DNA of 7,225 bases from assembly GCA_029261905.1 (NCBI GenBank), contig JAJDAM010000880.1:1-7225 (forward strand), read 5' to 3'. Of this stretch, positions 1-5,163 are shown piece by piece. A model generated the notes under the pieces. It searched no databases, was not told the origin of the DNA, and saw only the letters and a program-made list of their open reading frames with translations. The number at the start of each line of letters is the position of its first letter. The first letter of the stretch is position 1. Source of the DNA: Deltaproteobacteria bacterium. Lineage in GTDB: Bacteria; Myxococcota_A; UBA9160; SMWR01. A program made the translations under genes and the position numbers.

Positions 1-1
1 G

Positions 2-145
2 GCCCCTACCCCATCCGTTCGCGTCGTACCGATCGAGAACGTGCGCGATGCCCTTCCCGCCAACACGCCGCGTGTCGATGCCGCGACCCGCGCCGAGCAG
101 CTCGAGCGCCGCCGCTGGGCGGTATGGAGGCGTTTTCGGGTCTGA
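2..145 (+). CDS. C-terminal end of an unidentified protein (5' truncated by window edge)
   Basis: The frame starting at base 2 is open from the window edge to a TGA at 143-145 and gives a 47-residue tail. It has the balanced composition of real protein: a VRVVPIENVRDALP-like stretch, an acidic/Ala-rich part, then a basic, Trp-rich end (ERRRWAVWRRFRV). The other two plus frames here are Arg/Pro/Cys-rich and look non-coding. It overlaps the DUF3604 gene start by 22 bases, which is typical of translationally coupled genes in one operon. I do not recognise the family from this tail and assign no function. The basic end would suit a cytoplasmic terminus, but that is only inference. Confidence 0.6.
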   Translation, partial: APTPSVRVVPIENVRDALPANTPRVDAATRAEQLERRRWAVWRRFRV

Positions 146-2412
146 CGGCCCGAACCATCAGCCAGATCTTGATTCGACTTCTACTACTCGTGCTCTCCAC
201 GCTGGCCGGCGCTCTCGTCGGTGCGTTGCTGATCGTCGTCGCCTCGCCAGCGCCCGACCGCTCGGCGGGCCGGATCCAAGGCGCGTCTCGTTCGTCAGCA
301 GAAATCGAAGCGGTCACAGCACAGCGGGATGCGGCTCGCATCGGCATCGAAGAACTCAGCAGCCAGGAGCCCGAACCGGCCGCGCGCCAGATTCTCTTCG
401 GCGACCTTCACGTTCATTCGACCTTTTCGATCGACGCATTCGTCTATGCATTGCCGATGTTCGCCGGCGAGGGGGCGCACCCACCCGCCGATGCGTGCGA
501 CTTCGCTCGCTACTGCGCCGAGCTGGATTTCTTTTCGATCAACGACCACGCCGAGGGTTTGACGGAACACAATTGGGCCGAGACCCGCGAGAGCATCCGC
601 GAATGCAACGACAGAGCGGGCGATCCGCAGAACCCCGACCTCGTCGCGTTTACCGGCTTCGAGTGGACCCAAACCGGTCCGACGCCCGCCACCCACTACG
701 GTCACCGCAATGTGATTTTTTCCGGCCTCGCCGATTCGGAGCTTCCGACCCGGCCCATCACCGCCCTGCCAGCGGGCGTCACGAAGCGTGCGCGGGCCAT
801 GGGCGTCGTGAGCGTGCTCGAGAAAATGGGCCCGCTCGGTCTCGGCGAGTACGCAGACTTTCTGGCGCTGACGCGGCAGATCGCGGAGCTTCCCGATTGC
901 CCGATCGGTGCCGCAGGCCCGGCGTTACCGGACGACTGCCGCGAGAATGCCGCGACGCCGGCAGAACTCTACGCCAAGCTCGCGGCCTGGGGCTTCGAAA
1001 ACCTCGTGATCCCGCACGGCTTGGCGTGGGGAATTCACGCGCCACCCGGCGCCAGCCTCGACTCGATGCTTTCCGGTGGAAACCACGATCCGAAGACCGA
1101 GCGGCTGCTCGAGATCATGTCGGGCCACGGAAACAGCGAAGAGTTTCGCAGTGGCGTGGGCCGGGCAAGCAACGATTCGGGGACTGGCATCTGTCAGGCA
1201 CCGACGGCCGACTTCACCCCCTGCTGTTGGCGCGCCGGAGAGATCGTGCGGCAACGCTGTGGCGATGTTCGAGATGAGCTGTGTGAAGCCCGCGTTCGTG
1301 CGGCCCGACGCCAGGTGCTGGTTGCGGGCACGGCGCCCCATCTGGTGCTCCCCGACACCGCACCCGAGGATTGGCTCGACTGCGACCAGTGTCGCGACTG
1401 CTTCAAGCCAGCCAGTGACTACCGGCCGAAGCAGACCGCACAGTACGCACTGACCCGCTCCGACCAGTTGCGCTTCGGCTTCATCGCGTCGACCGACAAT
1501 CACGCCGCTCGTCCGGGCACGGGCTACAAGCAGTACCAGCGGCGGCGCATGACGGATGCGCGCGGTCTCGCCAGCCCGACTGTCGAACGGTGGCTGCGGC
1601 CGTTCATCGTGGGGACACAACGGGACTCCGATCTGGCACAGCGAGCGGTTCGCGAACCGCGCAGCTTCGCCGGCCTGCTCGACGTCGAACGCGGCGGCAG
1701 CTTCATGTACCCCGGTGGCATCGTCGCAGTGCACGCCGAGGGTCGGGATCGGCGATCGATCTGGAACGCATTGATGCGTCGCGAGGTCTACGGCACCAGC
1801 GGGCCCCGCATGTTGCTGTGGTTCGACCTGCTCAATGCGCCGGGTGGTCGCGCACCGATGGGGAGCGAAGTCGAGATGGCGGAAATCCCCAGGTTCGAGG
1901 TGCGTGCAGTCGGCTCGCTGGTCCAGCTTCCCGGCTGTAGCGACGAGGCCGAGCCGGCGCTGTCACCCGATCGGCGCGAACGCTTGTGCGGCGGCGAATG
2001 CTACAACCCGAGCGACCAACGCGTCCCGATCGAGGCCATCGAAATCGTCCGCGTCCGGCCGCAACCCACTGGCGCGAGCACGGCGAGCCCCGAGGCGCTG
2101 GCGGCACTGATCGACGATCCGTGGCGTCGGATCCAGTGCCCGCCCCACTCGACCGGCTGTGTGGTCCGCTTCGACGATCCCGAGTTTCCCGGATCCGCGA
2201 GCAGCGCCAGTTACTACGCGCGCGCGATCCAGACCGCTACACCCGCCATCAACGCGGCAAACCTGCGAACCGAATTCGACGACGCCGGCAATCCGCTGCA
2301 AACGACGCCTTGTCACGGCGGGTTCCGCACCGCGGCGGACGACGACTGCCTGGCGCCCGCACGGGAACGAGCCTGGTCATCGCCGATCTATCTCGACCGG
2401 GCCAATTTTTGA
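124..2412 (+). CDS. DUF3604 family protein, PHP-like metal-dependent hydrolase, membrane-anchored
   Basis: This 762-residue protein carries the full DUF3604 pattern. The family has no established reaction, but its metal-ligand pattern resembles PHP-type phosphoesterases. Residues 19-39 form one hydrophobic segment, read as a signal anchor that places the catalytic part in the periplasm. PHP-like motifs appear in order: GDLHVHS (H96, H98), NDHAE (D141, H142), FTGFEWT (E180), HYGH (H191, H194), PHGLAWG (H298), EIMSGHGNSEE (E330, H335) and STDNHAARPGTGYK (D458, H460). These probably bind a multinuclear metal centre. A CDQCRDCF motif (C420, C423, C426) and the CGGEC pair (C622, C626) add to an unusually Cys-rich sequence, consistent with disulfides outside the cytoplasm. 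The tail keeps the family's DPWRRIQC, YYARAIQ and ERAWSSPIYLDR blocks, so it is full length. ATG 124 was chosen because it directly precedes the anchor; its Shine-Dalgarno is weak, and the overlap with the upstream gene suggests coupling. Confidence 0.93.
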   Translation: MEAFSGLTARTISQILIRLLLLVLSTLAGALVGALLIVVASPAPDRSAGRIQGASRSSAEIEAVTAQRDAARIGIEELSSQEPEPAARQILFGDLHVHSTFSIDAFVYALPMFAGEGAHPPADACDFARYCAELDFFSINDHAEGLTEHNWAETRESIRECNDRAGDPQNPDLVAFTGFEWTQTGPTPATHYGHRNVIFSGLADSELPTRPITALPAGVTKRARAMGVVSVLEKMGPLGLGEYADFLALTRQIAELPDCPIGAAGPALPDDCRENAATPAELYAKLAAWGFENLVIPHGLAWGIHAPPGASLDSMLSGGNHDPKTERLLEIMSGHGNSEEFRSGVGRASNDSGTGICQAPTADFTPCCWRAGEIVRQRCGDVRDELCEARVRAARRQVLVAGTAPHLVLPDTAPEDWLDCDQCRDCFKPASDYRPKQTAQYALTRSDQLRFGFIASTDNHAARPGTGYKQYQRRRMTDARGLASPTVERWLRPFIVGTQRDSDLAQRAVREPRSFAGLLDVERGGSFMYPGGIVAVHAEGRDRRSIWNALMRREVYGTSGPRMLLWFDLLNAPGGRAPMGSEVEMAEIPRFEVRAVGSLVQLPGCSDEAEPALSPDRRERLCGGECYNPSDQRVPIEAIEIVRVRPQPTGASTASPEALAALIDDPWRRIQCPPHSTGCVVRFDDPEFPGSASSASYYARAIQTATPAINAANLRTEFDDAGNPLQTTPCHGGFRTAADDDCLAPARERAWSSPIYLDRANF

Positions 2413-2439
2413 CGCAGCCCCCTCGCTACGAATCGCGTA

Positions 2440-2465
2440 CCCTCGGCATTCAACGGGATCGAGGG
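2440..2465 (+). promoter_or_regulatory. Inverted repeat overlapping the creatininase-gene ribosome binding site
   Basis: CCCTCG at 2440-2445 is the exact reverse complement of CGAGGG at 2460-2465, with a 14-base loop and one possible inner G-U pair. The right arm covers the GAGGG Shine-Dalgarno of the next gene. A second CCCTCG at 2420-2425 could pair with the same arm. A six-base-pair stem with a long loop is weak and may be chance in GC-rich DNA. If it forms, it would hide the ribosome binding site. Confidence 0.25.
2461..2465 (+). promoter_or_regulatory. Shine-Dalgarno of the creatininase-family gene
   Basis: GAGGG lies five bases before ATG 2471. It decides the start: the frame is open further upstream into the DUF3604 gene, but the family's N-terminal pattern (W9, then C-A-P-L-E-V-H-G-P-H) begins just after this ATG. 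Confidence 0.7.
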
Positions 2466-2470
2466 CCGAT

Positions 2471-3445
2471 ATGGAAACACCGCAATCGCTTCGCTGGGAA
2501 TCGCTGACGAAGAAGCGCTTCGACCAGATCGACAGAAAGCGGGCGGTCGTGATGCTGACCTGCGCACCTCTCGAAGTGCACGGGCCCCATCTACCGCTGG
2601 GAGCGGACGTGCTCGAAGGCGAAGGCCTGGCAGAGCGCGTACTGCGTTTTCTGCCGGATCGTCACCGCGATCGCACCTTCTTGAAGCTTCCCTTCATCTA
2701 CGCCGCCACCGATACCGTCCCCCAACCGGGGTCCCTGTACTTCCAGCCCGCAACCACGATGACCGTCCTCGAGGATCTCGGTCGCACGCTGGCCGCTCAA
2801 GGTTTCCACCACGTCTTCGTTTCGAACTTTCACGGCGGGCCCAGGCACTTCCTCGCGATCGAAAAAGCGAGCCAGCGCGTCAACCGTCGCTACGGCATCG
2901 GTATGGTCTCGCTGTTCTCGTTGTTGATCAGCCGGCTCACCGAAGGAACCGCCAATCTCGACGACGTACTCGGAGCGATCGATGGCGTCAATCCAGCCGA
3001 CCTGATCGGCGACACTCATGGCGGTCTCGTCGAAACCTCGCAGCTGCTCGCGCTGCACGGCGACTGGATCGATCCCGACTACAAGAAATTGCCACGCGTC
3101 ACTTCGGGCACCTGGCTGAGCGATCAGGGGATCGAGCCACCGCCGAAGACCGGTAGAAGCCCGAGCCAGTTCCGGAACATGCTGAAGGGCTTCCGCAACG
3201 GCTTCAACTATTTCGAAGAGCAGACCTACGCCGGCGCACCGGCCGGTGCATCCGCCGAACTCGGCGAGCGTTTCCTCGACACATTGGGAGAACACGCGGC
3301 CGTCGCATGCACGGAACTGCTCGATGGCACCATCGGGCCCGAAGACTGTCACTCGCCGATCTGGAAACTTCGATTCCTGTTCCTGAATCCGGTGATGATC
3401 CGGCTTTCGAACCTCGCGCTGGGTTTTCGCAACCCGATCGCGTGA
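2471..3445 (+). CDS. Creatininase family protein (metal-dependent amidohydrolase)
   Basis: This 324-residue protein belongs to the creatininase family, whose members hydrolyse C-N bonds of cyclic amides or act in cofactor maturation (creatinine amidohydrolase, FAPy deformylase ArfB, MftE). The actual substrate cannot be read here. The metal site is visible: APLEVHGPHLPLGAD gives E35, H37 and D46; SNFHGG gives H121; DTHGGLVETS gives H183 and E188. These match E34, H36, D45, H120 and the HAGxxETS block of Pseudomonas creatininase. The residue matching creatininase E122 is Gly123, as in several non-creatininase members, so a creatinine substrate is unlikely. The core ends near residue 250. About 70 further residues follow, ending in a hydrophobic/basic stretch (about 299-320) that might touch the membrane. 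There is no signal peptide, so it is cytoplasmic. It follows the DUF3604 gene by 58 bases and is probably cotranscribed. No mycofactocin genes are visible. Confidence 0.9.
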   Translation: METPQSLRWESLTKKRFDQIDRKRAVVMLTCAPLEVHGPHLPLGADVLEGEGLAERVLRFLPDRHRDRTFLKLPFIYAATDTVPQPGSLYFQPATTMTVLEDLGRTLAAQGFHHVFVSNFHGGPRHFLAIEKASQRVNRRYGIGMVSLFSLLISRLTEGTANLDDVLGAIDGVNPADLIGDTHGGLVETSQLLALHGDWIDPDYKKLPRVTSGTWLSDQGIEPPPKTGRSPSQFRNMLKGFRNGFNYFEEQTYAGAPAGASAELGERFLDTLGEHAAVACTELLDGTIGPEDCHSPIWKLRFLFLNPVMIRLSNLALGFRNPIA

Positions 3446-3482
3446 GCGCTTCCACGGCGCGCTGAGCTCGCTCGCTCGCCCC

Positions 3483-3508
3483 GGCAGCGACGGGTTCCGT
3501 CAGCCGCC
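3483..3508. terminator. Imperfect hairpin between convergent genes, possible terminator
   Basis: In the 79-base gap between the two convergent stop codons, GACGG (3489-3493) pairs with CCGTC (3497-3501) across a GTT loop. Beyond a bulged A at 3502, three pairs (3483-3485 with 3506-3508) and two pairs (3487-3488 with 3503-3504) extend the stem, with one A-C mismatch. No T-run follows on either strand, so it is not a canonical intrinsic terminator. Its position between converging units is the main support. Confidence 0.3.
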
Positions 3509-3524
3509 TATCCGCTGTCCGCGT

Positions 3525-4931
3525 TCAAGAGCCGGTCCCTCTCAACACTACCGGGATCGTTCTGAGCAGAATCTTGAAATCGTTGGTCAGTGACCACGTA
3601 TCGATGTACTTGATATCGAGCCTCACCCAATCGTCGAAGCCGACACGATTGCGTCCATTGATTTGCCACAGACAGGTGATGCCGGGGCGCATCGAAAGTC
3701 TGCGTCGATCGTGTGTCCGATAGAGGACGACCTCGGTCGGGATGGGCGGTCGCGGGCCGACGAGACTCATGTCGCCACGGAAAACATTCCACAACTGCGG
3801 GAGTTCGTCGACGCTCCAACGACGTAGAACGCGGCCAACAGACGTAATTCGCGGATCTGCCTCGATCTTGAACACCGGTCCGTCCATCTCGTTCAAATCG
3901 AGCAGAGCGGCCTGCTTCTGCTCGGCGTCGGCCACCATCGTGCGCAGCTTGATCATCGCAAAGCGGTGACCGTTTCGTCCGCAGCGGACCTGATGAAAGA
4001 ATAGTGGGCCTGGAGAAGTCAGCTTGATCGCCGCCGCAGCGATCAAAACGATCGGTGCGGCAAGAATCAGCAGCATGCCCGACCCCACCAGGTCGATCGC
4101 CCGTTTCACGACCAGCTTCAACCGATTGTGGTGAACCGGCGAGAACTTCAAGGCCGCCAGCGTATCGAACTGCGTGATGCGGGGCGGCGGTACGTAGTCC
4201 CCGAAGATGTCCGACAAGATCGTGACGGGTACGCCAGCCTCCGAGCAGACCTCGACGACAAGACCCAGCGATGCGAAGACCGAGCGCGGACACGCAGCGA
4301 TGACCTCGTCGATGACGTAGTCACGGAGCAGTCCTGGCAATTCGATCAGCTTGTACACTTGTTCCGGTGAGATCTCGGGATCGTTGGGATATCCATCCTC
4401 ATCGACGAATCCGGCCACCCGATAGCCCCACTCTGGGTGAAGTTCGATCAGGCGTTGCACCTGCCTGGCCCGAGGTCCGGAACCCGCGATCAGGACATTT
4501 CGAGAATCGCGCCCTCGCCGCCGTGCCAGCCGCAGCCACGCGAACAGCGAAATACGAAACGACCCGATCGCAACGAATTGCGCCGCAAAGCACAAGGCGA
4601 GGACGGTCGGTGTCAACGGCCCGCCGATCGCATACGCCACACCCGCGACGATGATGGCCGTGACCAAACCCGCATTGAACAGCAGCCTGACGAGTGTCGT
4701 GATGCGCGCTTGCCGGGTCGTACTCCGCTCCACGGTAAAATGCAGCGCCACGGGCCAAGCGAGCGTCGCGATCATCGCCAGGACAATGAGCCGCAGACTG
4801 TCTAGATGACTCAGGAGTGTGACACTCGCGGGCCCGATCGCCGCCAGCACACCCACGAACGCCAACGCGCTGAGGACCACGTCCAGCGTGAGAACCGAAA
4901 ACCGAATACTCTGGTCGAATTGCCTCAACAA
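3525..4931 (-). CDS. Polyprenyl-phosphate sugar phosphotransferase initiating exopolysaccharide or O-antigen synthesis (WcaJ/CpsE type)
   Basis: This enzyme transfers a sugar-1-phosphate from a nucleotide sugar to undecaprenyl phosphate at the inner membrane, the first step of capsule, exopolysaccharide or O-antigen repeat assembly. The 468-residue product has the family layout: four membrane segments (about 12-32, 45-65, 85-103, 108-131), a Rossmann-like CoA_binding_3 domain starting at NVLIAGSGPRA (145-155), a fifth hydrophobic segment (281-304), then the catalytic domain. Catalytic hallmarks are SPGPLFF (306-312), KLRTM (328-332), SVDELPQLWNVFRGDMSLVGPRP (373-395, with the D375-E376 pair equivalent to the PglC catalytic Asp-Glu), RPGIT (415-419) and QINGRN (423-428). 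The frame is open upstream but has no ATG before the fold begins. TTG 4931 was chosen for its GGAG seven bases upstream and a family-like MLRQFDQS start; GTG 4961 (478 residues) is the alternative. The sugar (glucose, galactose or other) cannot be told. No glycosyltransferases or flippase lie in the window, so the rest of the pathway is elsewhere. Confidence 0.92.
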   Translation of the reverse strand: MLRQFDQSIRFSVLTLDVVLSALAFVGVLAAIGPASVTLLSHLDSLRLIVLAMIATLAWPVALHFTVERSTTRQARITTLVRLLFNAGLVTAIIVAGVAYAIGGPLTPTVLALCFAAQFVAIGSFRISLFAWLRLARRRGRDSRNVLIAGSGPRARQVQRLIELHPEWGYRVAGFVDEDGYPNDPEISPEQVYKLIELPGLLRDYVIDEVIAACPRSVFASLGLVVEVCSEAGVPVTILSDIFGDYVPPPRITQFDTLAALKFSPVHHNRLKLVVKRAIDLVGSGMLLILAAPIVLIAAAAIKLTSPGPLFFHQVRCGRNGHRFAMIKLRTMVADAEQKQAALLDLNEMDGPVFKIEADPRITSVGRVLRRWSVDELPQLWNVFRGDMSLVGPRPPIPTEVVLYRTHDRRRLSMRPGITCLWQINGRNRVGFDDWVRLDIKYIDTWSLTNDFKILLRTIPVVLRGTGS

Positions 4932-4938
4932 GGGCGGA

Positions 4939-4942
4939 CTCC
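4939..4942 (-). promoter_or_regulatory. Shine-Dalgarno supporting the TTG start of the sugar transferase
   Basis: On the minus strand GGAG is followed by seven bases and then TTG at 4931-4929; a second TTG follows directly. The competing GTG at 4961 has no purine-rich site at proper distance. This is the main reason for the chosen start. Confidence 0.5.
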
Positions 4943-4995
4943 GGAGCGATTCGACTTGCACATCACGTGAGGCACAATCACCCGAAGGGCGACAC

Positions 4996-5019
4996 CCCGG
5001 TGTGGCATGCCACCCCAGG
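4996..5019 (-). promoter_or_regulatory. Stem-loop with a perfect 12-base palindrome in the sugar transferase leader
   Basis: GTGGCATGCCAC at 5002-5013 is a perfect palindrome. It extends outward past one mismatch (5001/5014) to two more pairs, one G-U wobble (on the minus-strand RNA) and two further pairs, about ten Watson-Crick pairs in total. Next to it, ACACC and GGTGT (4992-5003) form a second, overlapping inverted repeat. It lies about 65 bases before the TTG start. It could be an operator for a dimeric regulator, a leader RNA hairpin, or a terminator remnant; no T-run follows on the minus strand. Confidence 0.4.
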
Positions 5020-5163
5020 TTCGATCCGACCGCGCCATCAACTGCTGCATCAAGACCTCGTATCAGCAATTCATAGGAGTCTGCAATTCGCGTACCTACA
5101 CGCGGAGAGTCCTCGATGGCGCATCGGCCCAGAGCGCGCCCCGCCCTCTTCTCTGCGGGATCG

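Larger units (their letters stand above)
4932..5163 (-). other. 232-base leader/intergenic gap between cytochrome and sugar transferase genes
   Basis: This is by far the longest non-coding stretch in the window. It separates two genes on the same strand, so the sugar transferase may have its own promoter. I see no convincing -35/-10 pair; a TTGCAG with a GATACG-like box 16 bases later is a poor match. No T-rich intrinsic terminator follows the cytochrome stop. A small CGATG/CATCG hairpin sits at 5114-5126 and a stronger stem-loop at 4996-5019. The sugar transferase frame runs open through it, but the translation lacks ATG codons and does not resemble the family. Confidence 0.6.

Noticed and set aside
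48..1277. Long plus-strand open frame (409 codons) overlapping the DUF3604 gene
   Set aside because: The translation is Arg/Pro/Ser-rich with no recognisable domain and is out of frame with a gene full of family motifs; it is a GC-rich shadow frame.
1381..1401. CDQCRDC in the DUF3604 protein as a haem-binding site
   Set aside because: The residue after the third Cys is Phe, not His, so it is not a CXXCH motif; the segment is a DUF3604 family block.
925..1734. Minus-strand open frame antisense to DUF3604
   Set aside because: No domain or plausible membrane or signal pattern, and it is entirely within a well-supported gene.
2591..3352. Minus-strand open frame of 253 codons antisense to the creatininase gene
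   Set aside because: It reads opposite the metal-site motifs of the creatininase family and has no recognisable features of its own.
3508..4293. Minus-strand frame of 261 codons overlapping the sugar transferase in another frame
   Set aside because: Arg/Asp-rich shadow without family features; the overlapping frame carries all catalytic motifs of the transferase.
5114..5126. CGATG/CATCG hairpin downstream of the cytochrome stop as a terminator
   Set aside because: Only five pairs with a three-base loop and no T-run after it on the minus strand.
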